This document shows positions 1-8,920 of a stretch of DNA of 64,000 bases, piece by piece. The notes beneath the pieces are model-generated. The model saw only the letters and a list, made by a program, of their open reading frames with translations. It was not told where the DNA came from and searched no databases. Position numbers and translations under genes: made by a program. Location of the stretch: the NCBI GenBank assembly GCA_015231915.1, contig JADGAR010000012.1, positions 20,099-84,098 of the forward strand, in the 5' to 3' direction. The number at the start of each line of letters is the position of its first letter. The first letter of the stretch is position 1. Origin of the DNA: Magnetococcales bacterium. Its GTDB lineage: Bacteria; Pseudomonadota; Magnetococcia; Magnetococcales; Magnetaquicoccaceae.

Positions 1-1
1 G

Positions 2-2146
2 CGTTCGAGTTGCGGGCGCGAGGATTCGGCGCGCGCCTCCCACGCCGGTGCTTTTCTCTCCCTGCTGCATGTCCCTCTGGAAGGAGTCGGAGAGGCCGTC
101 GAACGGGTCATCGCCGCCTATGGCGCCAGCACACCGGACGACGAGGTGTTGATTCAACCCATGTTGCAAGGGGTGGTCCGCTCCGGTGTGGCCTTCAGTC
201 ACGACCCCAACACCTGCGCCCCCTACCGTGTGGTGAACTGGGCGGAAGGAGAGGATACCGCGACGGTCACCGGCGGGATGGGAGGGAGAACCTGGCAGCA
301 GGCCGCCCTCTCCCCCCATGGCCCGCCCGCCTCCCTGGCCGGGGTCCTGGCCTTGATCGAGGAGTTGCTGGCGTTGTTCGACGGTGTGCCGCTGGACTGC
401 GAGTTCGCCGTGACGGACGCCGGGGCCGGGGAGCGGCTGTGGCTTCTGCAGGCGCGTCCCCTGATCCTGGCCCGTGCCCCGGAATCCGAAGGCGGCCAGG
501 CCGCCCGTCTGCGGCGCGTCGAGGAGAAGGTCAGTCGCGGCATGGGTTCCCATCCGTTCCTGATCGGACGGCGTACCGTCTACGGGGTGATGCCGGACTG
601 GAATCCCGCCGAGATCATCGGCGTGCGGCCCAAGCCCCTGGCCCTCTCCCTCTACCGGGAACTGATCACGGACGCGGTCTGGGCCTACCAGCGGCACAAT
701 TACGGCTATCGCAATCTGCGCAGCTTTCCGTTGATGCCGAATTTTTTCGGGTTGCCCTATATCGACGTGCGGCTGTCGTTCAACTCCTTCATCCCGGCGG
801 ATCTGGACGAGGGGCTGGCCGGACGGCTGGTGGACTACTACATCGACCGTTTGCTGGCCGAACCCTCGCTGCATGACAAGGTGGAGTTCGAGATCGTCTT
901 TTCCTGCTACACCCTGGACCTGCCGGAGCGCCTGGAGCGTCTGACCGGCGCCGGGTTCAGCGGCCAGGACCGGGAGCGGATCGCCGTCAGCCTGCGCAAG
1001 CTGACCAACCGCATCATCCATCCCACCGAAGGGTTGTGGCGCCAGGATGCCGCCAAGCTTGCGACCCTGCAGGCCAGACGCGAGGAGCTGTATCTGGCCA
1101 CCGCCAACCCGCTGGAACGGATCTATTGGCTTTTGGAGGATGCCAAGCGCTACGGGACCCTGCCGTTCGCGGGTCTGGCCCGGGCGGGATTCATCGCGGT
1201 GCAGATGCTCAAGTCCCTGGTGGCGGTGGGGATCTTCGGTGGCGAGGAGTACGATGCCTTCCTGGGTGGGGTTTCCACGGTCAGCGGGCAGTTGGCCAGG
1301 GACCGGGCGTTGCTGGACCGGACTTCGTTTCTGGCCAGGTACGGCCATTTGCGACCCGGCACCTACGACATCCTGTCGCCCCGTTACGACGAGGCGCCGG
1401 ATCTCTATTTCGACTGGAGCCGGCGTCCTCCGGCACCGGAACCGGTCAAGCCCTTTTCGGTCACCCTGCCGCAGATGCGGGAACTGGTGAAACGGCTGGA
1501 AGGCCATGGCCTGCTGGCCGATCCGGTGGGATTGTTCGATTTTCTGCAGGCGGGCATCGAGTTGCGGGAGTTGGCCAAGTTTCATTTCAGTCGCAATCTT
1601 TCGGACACCCTTGCGCTGGTGGCCGAGTGCGGGGCAGGGTGGGGGTTCTCCCGGGAGGAGATGGCCTTTTGCGACATCGGGGTGTTTCGCGAGTTGTACG
1701 TGGCCACTGCGGATCCGGAAATGCTGCTGGCCCGTTCCATCGAACAGGGCCGCGCCCGTTATCGGGATGCCCTGGCGCTGTCGTTGCCGCCGGTGATCGC
1801 AGGACCGGAGGATGTCTGGGGATTCGAATGGCCGGAGTCCGCGCCCAATTTCATCACCCACAAGCAGGTCATCGCCCCGACCACCGGGTGTGAAGCGCGG
1901 GAGAGACTGGCCGGGGCCGTGGTGTGCATTCCCAACGCGGATCCCGGTTTCGACTGGCTGTTCGCCCATCCCATCGCCGGTTTGATCACGGCCTGGGGAG
2001 GGGTCAACTCCCACATGGCGATCCGCGCCGGGGAACTGGGGCTGCCTGCCGTGATCGGGGCCGGAGAGGTGAAGTATCGGCGCTGGTCCGGGGCGCGGCG
2101 GATCCTGCTGGATTGCGCCTCCAGACGGGTGGAAGTTCTGTCGTGA
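2..2146 (+). CDS. PEP-utilising phosphotransferase, 5' truncated by window edge
   Basis: The reading frame is open to the left edge, so the true start lies outside; the GTG at 146 in the ORF track is internal. Upstream codons read RSSCGREDSARASHAGAF, the end of the PEP-synthase/PPDK-type ATP-grasp domain, followed by a DCEF...LWLLQARPL segment that closes that domain. A long central region follows that I do not recognise. The C-terminus (about the last 110 residues) is a mobile phosphohistidine domain with GGVNSHMAIRAGELGLPAV, where the His carries phosphate. There is no PEP-binding TIM barrel, so the order ATP-grasp, middle domain, swivelling His domain resembles rifampicin phosphotransferase-like enzymes more than PEP synthase. 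Substrate unknown. The stop is 3 bases from the convergent cyclase gene. Confidence 0.8.
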   Translation, partial: RSSCGREDSARASHAGAFLSLLHVPLEGVGEAVERVIAAYGASTPDDEVLIQPMLQGVVRSGVAFSHDPNTCAPYRVVNWAEGEDTATVTGGMGGRTWQQAALSPHGPPASLAGVLALIEELLALFDGVPLDCEFAVTDAGAGERLWLLQARPLILARAPESEGGQAARLRRVEEKVSRGMGSHPFLIGRRTVYGVMPDWNPAEIIGVRPKPLALSLYRELITDAVWAYQRHNYGYRNLRSFPLMPNFFGLPYIDVRLSFNSFIPADLDEGLAGRLVDYYIDRLLAEPSLHDKVEFEIVFSCYTLDLPERLERLTGAGFSGQDRERIAVSLRKLTNRIIHPTEGLWRQDAAKLATLQARREELYLATANPLERIYWLLEDAKRYGTLPFAGLARAGFIAVQMLKSLVAVGIFGGEEYDAFLGGVSTVSGQLARDRALLDRTSFLARYGHLRPGTYDILSPRYDEAPDLYFDWSRRPPAPEPVKPFSVTLPQMRELVKRLEGHGLLADPVGLFDFLQAGIELRELAKFHFSRNLSDTLALVAECGAGWGFSREEMAFCDIGVFRELYVATADPEMLLARSIEQGRARYRDALALSLPPVIAGPEDVWGFEWPESAPNFITHKQVIAPTTGCEARERLAGAVVCIPNADPGFDWLFAHPIAGLITAWGGVNSHMAIRAGELGLPAVIGAGEVKYRRWSGARRILLDCASRRVEVLS

Positions 2147-2149
2147 GGC

Positions 2150-4339
2150 TCACTTGAAACGGAAGTGCTTGGCCCCGTCCCAGTTTGCGGGGGGCGGGGA
2201 TTGCATGAAGTGCTGGCAGCGCAGTCGATACAGATTCCCCAGCCCGGATTGGGGAGAGTGGGCGAGCAGAATCCGGCAGGCATCCAGTGCCTTGCGCCAT
2301 TGCCTGGCCTGATACAGCTCGAAGACCGGGGTCCATAGCGGCAGTTCCGCGAGTTGGTGCTCGGAGACCAGCAGGTGTTGCGGCCCTTCCCGCAGGCCGA
2401 GCAGTTCGAACAGGGCCACCGGATGGGTGGCGCCCTTGGGCACGGCGATGTCCACCTGACGGGTGACGAAGACCGGTTCGAGGCGTTTGACCACGGCATC
2501 GGTGATCAGAATCTGGGTGCCATAGACCTTGTTCAGCCCCTCGACCCGGGAGGCGAGGTTGACGGCGGCGCCCATGGCGGTGTAATCCATGCGATCCGGG
2601 GAGCCGATGTTGCCGATGATCACGTCGCCGGTATGCAGGCCGAAGCGGGTGAGCATGACGGGTTGCTTCCGGGCTTGCCAGACCCGGTTCAAGGCGTTGC
2701 TGGCGTGGGCGCAGGCCAGGGTGGCGATGCACGCCTGGACCGGGTGTTGATCGATGCGCTGGGGGGCGTTCCAGAAGGCCATGATGGCATCGCCGATGTA
2801 TTTGTCGATGGTGCCCCCGTGGTCGAGGATGGCCTTGGTCATTTCCCGCAGATACTCGGAGACCAGGTCGGTGAGCTGTTCCGGGGGGAGGGTTTCGGCC
2901 ATGTTGGTGAAGTTGCCGACATCTGTGAAAAGCAAAGTAATTTCACGCCGTTCGCTGTATCGACCGATGTTCTCGCCGGTGGCGATGAGTTGCCGCACCA
3001 GGGCCTTGGGGACGTATTGGCCGAAGATGTTGAGGGCGTTTTTCATGGCGCCGATGGATTGGGTCAGGGCGCGGATTTCCGTGATGTGGGAGTGGACCGA
3101 CACCGGGCCTTCGAGGTGGAACTGGCGGATGCGGCTGGTCTCCTGGGCCAGTTGGCGCAGTTTGCTGGTGAAACGGCGGGAGACGACCCAGGTGATGGGC
3201 AGGGTCAGCCCGAGGGCGCACAGGGAGAAGAGCAGGCCGCGAATGCCGGTAGAGGCGATGGGGCCGAGGAATTCGCTCAAGGGGACGGTGACGGCGATCA
3301 TGGTTTCCCTGGCGTAGCGTTCCGGGAGTTGGGTGATCAGGCCGATGTGTTCCTGGCCATGGACGGTGAAAATCGTGCCGTTGACCCATGATCCGTTGAG
3401 GTGGCGGGTCACCAGTTCCTCGATGACGGGATTGTGCAGATCGGCGACCCTGGCGATCTTGAGGGTGGTGCTGCCGGTGCTTTCATCGACGAAGACCTGC
3501 ATGGTTTTGCTTTCGTCCGGGTGGACGATCACCTCTCCCTTGCGGTTGAAGAAGAGGATCTGGCTGGAGGGGCTGAACTGCTGATGTTGCAGGAATTCGG
3601 AGAGGTGGCTCAAGGTGATGTCGATGCCGAAGACGCCGCCGCTCTCCTTGCCCTGGAGGCGATGGGAGAAGGTGATGCCCGGTTTGCGGATGCTGTGATA
3701 GAGGTAGGGATCCGAGACCTTGACGTTGTGGTCGTCCTGGTTGGCGATGAACCAGGGCCTTTGGCGGGGATCGAAGGAGGTGGTATCCGGGGGGTGCAAG
3801 CCTGCGAAGTTGCCGGCCTCGTCCAGGAAGCTCCACTGTTTGAACGAAGGTTGGCCGGGCCGGGCCACGACGGTCAGCAGGCCGAAGTGGGAGCGTTCCG
3901 GGGGTTGCAGGGATTGCTTGAAGCGCGGCTGCGAGTCCAGGTTGACCAGTTGCAGGAAGTCGCCGTTGTCGTAGCCCACATACAGGGAGAAGATTTGCGG
4001 ATACTGGAGGATGGTCTGGAAGAGATCGTCCAGGCCGGGGAAGGGGTTGGTCTCGGAGGGGTGTTGCCGCAGGCGTGACTCCGCGCTGAGGATGGTGGTC
4101 AGGCTGTGGATGGGGTCGTGGGTGCGCTTGTAGCGTTCGACGATCTTGTGGTTGACCTCCTGGAGCAGAAGTCGTGCGGAGGCGGTGGCGGTTGCGGCGT
4201 TTTCGGTGTAGTTGTACCAGGTGACGATGCCGACCAGGGTGCAGATGAGCGTCAGAAAGATGCTCGTCAGGCTGGCATGGAAGGAGATGGATCGGTCTTT
4301 CCGGAACATGTCACGGGTCATCCGATTGGGATGCGACAT
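2150..4339 (-). CDS. Class III adenylate/guanylate cyclase with periplasmic Cache-type sensor
   Basis: The 729-residue protein has a first membrane segment at about 20-44, a large extracytoplasmic region of Cache type, a second membrane segment near 365-385, a HAMP-like linker and a class III nucleotide cyclase domain from about residue 466. The cyclase core shows LLFTDVGNFTNMAE (metal-binding Asp), GDAIMAFWNAP (second Asp) and GLHTGDVIIGNIGSPDRMDY. The substrate residues are typical of the adenylate cyclase group, but ATP versus GTP is not certain. A short tail after the cyclase may be TPR-like. It overlaps the upstream NUDIX gene by 29 bases, so the two are probably co-transcribed. CNB proteins at 5.8 and 16-17 kb are possible receivers of the product. 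Confidence 0.88.
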   Translation of the reverse strand: MSHPNRMTRDMFRKDRSISFHASLTSIFLTLICTLVGIVTWYNYTENAATATASARLLLQEVNHKIVERYKRTHDPIHSLTTILSAESRLRQHPSETNPFPGLDDLFQTILQYPQIFSLYVGYDNGDFLQLVNLDSQPRFKQSLQPPERSHFGLLTVVARPGQPSFKQWSFLDEAGNFAGLHPPDTTSFDPRQRPWFIANQDDHNVKVSDPYLYHSIRKPGITFSHRLQGKESGGVFGIDITLSHLSEFLQHQQFSPSSQILFFNRKGEVIVHPDESKTMQVFVDESTGSTTLKIARVADLHNPVIEELVTRHLNGSWVNGTIFTVHGQEHIGLITQLPERYARETMIAVTVPLSEFLGPIASTGIRGLLFSLCALGLTLPITWVVSRRFTSKLRQLAQETSRIRQFHLEGPVSVHSHITEIRALTQSIGAMKNALNIFGQYVPKALVRQLIATGENIGRYSERREITLLFTDVGNFTNMAETLPPEQLTDLVSEYLREMTKAILDHGGTIDKYIGDAIMAFWNAPQRIDQHPVQACIATLACAHASNALNRVWQARKQPVMLTRFGLHTGDVIIGNIGSPDRMDYTAMGAAVNLASRVEGLNKVYGTQILITDAVVKRLEPVFVTRQVDIAVPKGATHPVALFELLGLREGPQHLLVSEHQLAELPLWTPVFELYQARQWRKALDACRILLAHSPQSGLGNLYRLRCQHFMQSPPPANWDGAKHFRFK

Positions 4340-4925
4340 GGGCGTGACGCAGGGCCTCCCGGTTGAGGAGGAGCCATTGCATGGCCAGCACGGCGATGGC
4401 GGAGTCGAGGGTATGATCGTCCAGCCACTGGATGGCGGTGGCGAAGGGGACCAGGAGGGGTTGGATGTCTTCGTCTTCCAGGGCCAGGCCGCCGCCGCCC
4501 ACCGGGGGGCGTGAGGAATCGAACAGGCCGCAGAAGAGGTGGATGCGTTCGCTGCTGCCGCTGGGGCTTAAAAAAAAGGTGCGGATGTGGTGCAGGTCGG
4601 TGAGGTGCCAACCGGTTTCCTCCAGGACCTCGCGGCGTGCGACTGCTGCGGGGTTGGTTTCCTGGCCGCAGGAGCCGGCCACGATTTCGACGATCCAGCC
4701 CGACTCCTGGCGCATCAGTGGGCCAAGGCGGAACTGGCGGATCAGGCCCACCTGATCGTGTGCCGGGTCGTAGAGGATCACGGCGGCGGCGTCGCCCCGC
4801 TCCAGGATTTCCAGGTCCACCTCGCGGCTCATGCGACCGTCGAACCGTTGATAGCGCAGGCGGGTTTTCAGCAGGCGAAAGAATCCCCGATAGATCTCAT
4901 CCGTGCGCAGCAGTTCGATATTCAT
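4311..4925 (-). CDS. nudF: NUDIX hydrolase, ADP-ribose pyrophosphatase type
   Basis: A 204-residue NUDIX protein that would hydrolyse ADP-ribose or a similar nucleoside diphosphate sugar. The NUDIX box reads GSCGQETNPAAVARREVLEE followed by TGW. The REVLEETG part is intact, while the first Glu of GX5E is replaced by Thr with a Glu one position earlier. The N-terminal strand-rich region and the ILYDPAHDQVGLIRQFR segment are typical of the NudF/YffH group. I chose ATG 4925: the longer ORF begins with a TTG inside the upstream small gene and would overlap it. It overlaps the cyclase gene by 29 bases. Confidence 0.8.
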   Translation of the reverse strand: MNIELLRTDEIYRGFFRLLKTRLRYQRFDGRMSREVDLEILERGDAAAVILYDPAHDQVGLIRQFRLGPLMRQESGWIVEIVAGSCGQETNPAAVARREVLEETGWHLTDLHHIRTFFLSPSGSSERIHLFCGLFDSSRPPVGGGGLALEDEDIQPLLVPFATAIQWLDDHTLDSAIAVLAMQWLLLNREALRHAHVASQSDDP

Positions 4926-4942
4926 GATGCGTGCAACCGATG

Positions 4943-5146
4943 CTAAAAGAGGGAACGTCGTTCCAGCCAAATTTTATCGTAGAAGTAGTCCAGCACGCCA
5001 TGCACGAGGCGTTTCTGGGTCTCGTCCATGGGATCGGATTGGGGCAGTCCGTCCAGTTCCAGGCGGGCGAGGAATTCATCATACACCATTGGCTCGGTTT
5101 GCAGCATGTTTATTTTGTTTTTGAGCGTATCGGTTCCGGCGCCCAT
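4943..5146 (-). CDS. Small conserved-looking hypothetical protein, 67 aa
   Basis: ATG preceded by an AGGGAGT ribosome-binding site. The protein is acidic, soluble and probably helical, with VYDEFLARLELDGLPQSD and a C-terminal GVLDYFYDKIWL. The same spacing of motifs (VY...L.RL...G...SD...G.L..YYD..IL) occurs in the 64-residue protein at 24168-24362, so the two look like members of one small family. It is the first gene of the run leading into NUDIX and cyclase. No function is recognised. Confidence 0.6.
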   Translation of the reverse strand: MGAGTDTLKNKINMLQTEPMVYDEFLARLELDGLPQSDPMDETQKRLVHGVLDYFYDKIWLERRSLF

Positions 5147-5581
5147 ATTGGTGACTCCCTGGTTGGGGTAAAAAACGGACGTTAATGAAAATTCAATTCT
5201 TATGCCAATTATGAAAAGCGAATCAAATAAAGATGTTATTTTGGCCGCATGCGTGTGAGCGGGTGGCGATGCGGCAGTTCTTGCCTGTTTGATCCGGCAT
5301 GGAAAATGCGTGATTCATCATGTCGGACGTTTGAGCCGATAAGGATATTGACGGGTTGAAGCATGGTCTTGCATGATTCCGGGGCTGGACAGCGTATCGA
5401 GACGGGTTTCCCTTCTCGGCGCGCCAGCCCGTCGGGATCCCGGGGGTGCGGGCATTAAGGCGTCTTTTTTGACGCATTTCCCGGAATTGCTTGAAAAAAT
5501 TTTACAAAACAGCATGGCACAAGGAATGCTTTTCCCTTTTCGCGGCGTAAGGACCAACCGGCAACGCGAGGAGAGGAAAAG
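5147..5581. other. Intergenic region with sigma-54-type element, 435 bases
   Basis: The divergent spacer between the 67-residue gene and the 58-residue ORF. It has AT-rich sequence near 5160-5240, inverted repeats (GACGGG 5401-5406 with CCCGTC 5428-5433; palindrome CGGGATCCCG 5433-5442; GCGTC-N6-GACGC near 5460) and the sigma-54-type element listed separately. I see no convincing gene in it. Confidence 0.5.
5515..5530 (+). promoter_or_regulatory. Candidate sigma-54 promoter (-24/-12)
   Basis: TGGCACAAGGAATGCT has the required GG-N10-GC spacing and a perfect TGGCAC at -24; the -12 box ATGCT departs from TTGCA by its first base. It lies about 52 bases before the ATG at 5582, a suitable distance for the 58-residue ORF and the CNB gene. 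Two other elements of this type occur in the window. Confidence 0.5.
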
Positions 5582-5758
5582 ATGGCCAGATTGCGGATTG
5601 TTGTCAGTCAACGGGATTACAAGATCGTGGATGAGGATGACCGTCGTTTGATCTGTGAGGGGATATCCAGTTACCGGCGGGCGTTGATGTTATACGAGCG
5701 TCTGATCCGATTGCAGGAAGGCGAGCTTGCCTGGCCTTCGGCAGATTCAGCAGCATGA
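5582..5758 (+). CDS. Small hypothetical protein, 58 aa
   Basis: Not in the ORF track. The ATG follows a strong GAGGAGAGG ribosome-binding site with good spacing. The product starts MARLRIVVSQRDYKIVDEDD and ends in a basic helical stretch (RRALMLYERLIRL), with no membrane segment. It is immediately followed by the CNB gene, whose preferred ATG lies 13 bases after this stop, so the pair is probably translated from one message started at the upstream sigma-54-type promoter. No family is recognised. Confidence 0.55.
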   Translation: MARLRIVVSQRDYKIVDEDDRRLICEGISSYRRALMLYERLIRLQEGELAWPSADSAA

Positions 5759-5771
5759 TCCGGAGCAACTG

Positions 5772-6446
5772 ATGCGTGAGATCGAGGGATTGGATATCAA
5801 CGACTTGAGGTCGATTTGCAACGGCATCGATTTTTTTGCCTGTTTTTCGCCTGAGGAGTTGGATGCGCTGATCGGCAAGCATTTGCATGTCGTGGCCTAT
5901 GAGGTGGGGGAGTATCTGATCAAGGAGGGGAGTGCCGACGAGCGGAGTCTGTTTTTTCTGTTGTCGGGTGGCGCGAGCGTGGTCAAGCGTGGGGCGCGCA
6001 TTCCTTTGGTGACCTTGCGTCCGGGGGATTTTTTCGGGGAGGTTTCTTTTCTCACGGATCGGGTGCGCACCACCAACGTGATTGTGCATCCTCCCGACAT
6101 GGGAGGCGAGGGGCGGCGCGATGACGTGCCTTGGCGTGGGGTTGACCAGGCGTCCACGGTGGTGATGCGCTTTGCCCCGGCGTTGCTGACCGATCTGGAG
6201 ATCGGGTTGCGGATCAAATTCAAGGATTTGATTATACAATATTTGTCTGCTCGTGTGGATGCCACCCACGAGCAGGTGGTGCGTTTCACCGGGCAGGATC
6301 CCATGTTGACGGTAGACCCGGAGTTGGAGCAGGAGTTGCGGGAGTGGAATCGTTCCCTGGAGGAGCGGGAGCGGACCAAGGATCGTCTGATTGCCCAGTT
6401 GGCCGAATTTCTGGATGAGTTGAACCGTTGTTTGGTTATGGAGTAA
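5772..6446 (+). CDS. Cyclic nucleotide-binding domain protein with an insertion
   Basis: A 224-residue protein with one CNB (CAP_ED) domain at about residues 12-150. It starts FFACFSPEELDALIGKH, and the phosphate-binding cassette reads GDFFGEVSFLTDRVRTTNV with the expected Glu and Arg. Compared with the two paralogues at 16-17 kb, about 24 residues (roughly 105-129, HPPDMGGEGRRDDVPWRG...) are inserted straight after the cassette. A C-terminal charged helix follows. There is no DNA-binding domain, so it is not a CRP-type regulator. A longer start at TTG 5727 would overlap the 58-residue gene; ATG 5772 has GGAG upstream. Ligand unknown, probably cAMP or cGMP from a cyclase such as the one at 2150. 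Confidence 0.75.
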   Translation: MREIEGLDINDLRSICNGIDFFACFSPEELDALIGKHLHVVAYEVGEYLIKEGSADERSLFFLLSGGASVVKRGARIPLVTLRPGDFFGEVSFLTDRVRTTNVIVHPPDMGGEGRRDDVPWRGVDQASTVVMRFAPALLTDLEIGLRIKFKDLIIQYLSARVDATHEQVVRFTGQDPMLTVDPELEQELREWNRSLEERERTKDRLIAQLAEFLDELNRCLVME

Positions 6447-6517
6447 TTGTTAGTATTTTGTGGGGATTTTTGTCTAATCTGGCTTACGTTAATTGAATTA
6501 TCGTAAGCTGGAAATGA

Positions 6518-8917
6518 TCAATTTTCTAAAAAGCGATAGGTTTTTGCATTGGTCGCCAGTCGTTCGATCTGCTCCATGGCCTGATTGGCGGAGAGATGGA
6601 ATTCACGGGTCAAGGTCTCGTAGACATGGGCGTATTCGTTGCGCAGGTTGGTGGCGAAGATGCCGGGGTCGTCGGTGGCCAGACAAACCGCCGGCAGATG
6701 ATCCCGCTCCAGCCCTTCCTTGATCCCCAGCCAGCGCCAGAGGTGGTGCTCCTTGTGGGAGTGGTAGAAACTGATGCGGACGTTGCTGGTGGGCATGGAC
6801 TCGATGACGATTTCGCGTTCGTGCAGGATCTTGAGCAGGTTGGTTTGCATGGATTGCAGGATCTCTTTGTGGAAACGCCGGTCATGCAGCAGGTCTGCGG
6901 TGGTCCATTCCGCCCCGCGCGCGACGATGTCGGCGCGGTGATAGCGCACGAACAGATCGAAGGCGCGTGATTGGTGCTTTTTCGCCAGTTCGATCCCATC
7001 CCACTCCTCCCGGGCCAGGAAGTCCAGACTCTCCATGGTGTCGCGTTCTGGAAAGCAGGCGATCAGGGGATCCAGGCGACGCAACTTCCAGGCCTCCCAC
7101 AGAATATAGGGGGGCAACAGCTCGCCATAAATCTCCATGGCCAGTTTCTCGATTTCATCGCGAATCGAGGCCGGGGCCTCCTGGCCTGCGTTGTTCTCCT
7201 GTCCCAGGATGAAACGGGTGAAGAGCAGATTGTCCAGCCACTCCTGTTTGGTGATCGGGATGGAGGGTTGCATGGTGGAAAACCACAATTCCGGGTCGAT
7301 CCCCACTGCCGTGGCATGGCCGATGCGGTTGCCCCGTTTCAGATCCAGGAACATCACGGCCTCGTAAATGGCACGCAGGCCGGAAATGAGGTGGACGAAA
7401 TCCTCGCCGACGTGATAGGTGAAATTCACGAAACCCGCGCGGCGGAAGCGTCGGTAGAGGGGCGCGAACACCTCCGGTGCGGCGTAGAGTTCGTTGTTGG
7501 CCGCGTCGATGCCGGTCCAGTACCGTTGCACCAGCGGGAAATTGCGGCGGACCTCGAGCAGCGCCCCCGCCTCGCGCTCCAGACGGGTGCGCAAATTCTG
7601 ATTCCGCACCCCGAGTTCCGTAGGGCTTTCCTCTCGTTTGATGAAATGGGCAGTCAGGCGCAGTTGCATTTTTTTGGGATGCGGCAGTTCCCGGTTCCAG
7701 GACAGGTCGAAAGTGCGATATCCTTGAAATTCCGTATATCCAGAAAAGATGTTTTGCAATAGCGCCACATTCCCCTCATAGCTGTCTTTGGGGGAAAAAC
7801 GGCCTTCCAGATAAGAGAGATCCCGACCGCTTTTGCCGCTCAACTGGAAAAAACGGTCCCTGTATTCCTGTTCCGGGCCGGAGCGCAGATTGTTGTTGGG
7901 AAATTGTTCGAATTGACGGAACCCGAACTGCTCCGGCTGCTGCACAAAGAAGCCGTTGAAATAGCCCCACAGCAGCATGTAGAGGTGGTAGGCACGCACC
8001 ATCACTGCTTCGCAGGGTCTTGAAAAACAGTTCAACATGTGGACATGGAACATCCCTTCCAGAATGGCCGAGGATAGAGAGTCGAAAGCCGGATCGATTC
8101 TGGAGAGGGGGTGATACCAAGGAATGAGCAGTTGCGGGTCCGGCATGTCGTTCAGGTTGCGCAATTGATCGAACTTTGTACCTGTCAACTCCTCTCTGCC
8201 ATAAAGATGACGGATCATGGCCTCCCGCAGGCAGGCGGCAAGACGCAGGCGCTTGCAAAGCTCCTGCTCGGTAATCCCCGGTTCCTTCTGATCGAACTGC
8301 TGGCGGACAATGGGGTTGCCCAGGGCATTGCGGAACGCGTCACAGAAGGCATTGCCATTTTCCAGGGCGAACAGCCAGACCCGATCCGGGTCCGTGGTCC
8401 CGTTGAGGTGCATGTGGAGTTCCATCAGGCCGTGTTGCCGGATGAGTCGTTCCAGTTGCGGGATGTTGGGGGATGGCAAGGTGGTCGGGGAGAGATTCGG
8501 CTGCAAATAATCCTTCATATAAGAGAGCATATCCGTCCAGGCGGCACGTGGCGCGCCGAAGCGTTTGAAGAGGACGAACACATTCAGGGGCAGGGCGGGG
8601 ATGCGCGGCAGGATGCCCTGCCAGGTGTCCATCATGCGCGGTTTGACATTGACGCGCGATCCGTTGATTTCCAGGTATTCGTTTGTGACCCGCCGCAAGG
8701 TTTCATACAGAATGCCCTGCAAATCGGAGGTTTGGTTCAGGGCCTGGTCGAGGAGATTGGTGAAAAAATGGTCCGGGCGCTTGAAATCGATGTTGCGTTC
8801 GGCCAGGAGCAGCCGCTCGCGGATTTTTTCCGGGGTTGGCTGGAGACCGCGCAGATAGTCGAGCAGGCTTTCCGTGTCCGCTAAGAGCTGGCGCAGGATC
8901 AGGGAGGAGTCGTCCAC
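6518..8917 (-). CDS. rdrB: RADAR defence protein RdrB, adenosine deaminase-like
   Basis: A 799-residue protein with the split metal site of the adenosine deaminase superfamily: MELHMHLNGT near residues 166-173 (HxH), YHVGEDF further on, HATAVGIDPELW, and CLATDDPG near the C-terminus (metal-binding Asp). The long N-terminal extension and overall size match RdrB, the deaminase of the RADAR system, which with RdrA deaminates adenosine nucleotides or RNA during phage infection. The start is GTG, with AAGG just upstream, three bases after the rdrA stop, so the genes are coupled. Base composition is lower in GC than the flanking genes, consistent with transfer. Confidence 0.85.
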   Translation of the reverse strand: MDDSSLILRQLLADTESLLDYLRGLQPTPEKIRERLLLAERNIDFKRPDHFFTNLLDQALNQTSDLQGILYETLRRVTNEYLEINGSRVNVKPRMMDTWQGILPRIPALPLNVFVLFKRFGAPRAAWTDMLSYMKDYLQPNLSPTTLPSPNIPQLERLIRQHGLMELHMHLNGTTDPDRVWLFALENGNAFCDAFRNALGNPIVRQQFDQKEPGITEQELCKRLRLAACLREAMIRHLYGREELTGTKFDQLRNLNDMPDPQLLIPWYHPLSRIDPAFDSLSSAILEGMFHVHMLNCFSRPCEAVMVRAYHLYMLLWGYFNGFFVQQPEQFGFRQFEQFPNNNLRSGPEQEYRDRFFQLSGKSGRDLSYLEGRFSPKDSYEGNVALLQNIFSGYTEFQGYRTFDLSWNRELPHPKKMQLRLTAHFIKREESPTELGVRNQNLRTRLEREAGALLEVRRNFPLVQRYWTGIDAANNELYAAPEVFAPLYRRFRRAGFVNFTYHVGEDFVHLISGLRAIYEAVMFLDLKRGNRIGHATAVGIDPELWFSTMQPSIPITKQEWLDNLLFTRFILGQENNAGQEAPASIRDEIEKLAMEIYGELLPPYILWEAWKLRRLDPLIACFPERDTMESLDFLAREEWDGIELAKKHQSRAFDLFVRYHRADIVARGAEWTTADLLHDRRFHKEILQSMQTNLLKILHEREIVIESMPTSNVRISFYHSHKEHHLWRWLGIKEGLERDHLPAVCLATDDPGIFATNLRNEYAHVYETLTREFHLSANQAMEQIERLATNAKTYRFLEN

Positions 8918-8920
8918 GCC

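Noticed and set aside
5373-5651. 92-residue plus-strand ORF in the spacer before the 58-residue gene
   Set aside because: It has no ribosome-binding site, spans the sigma-54-type element and overlaps the better supported ORF.
6482-6508. GCTTACG/CGTAAGC inverted repeat between the CNB gene and rdrB as a bidirectional terminator
   Set aside because: Seven-base arms with a 13-base AT loop and no T-run on either strand.
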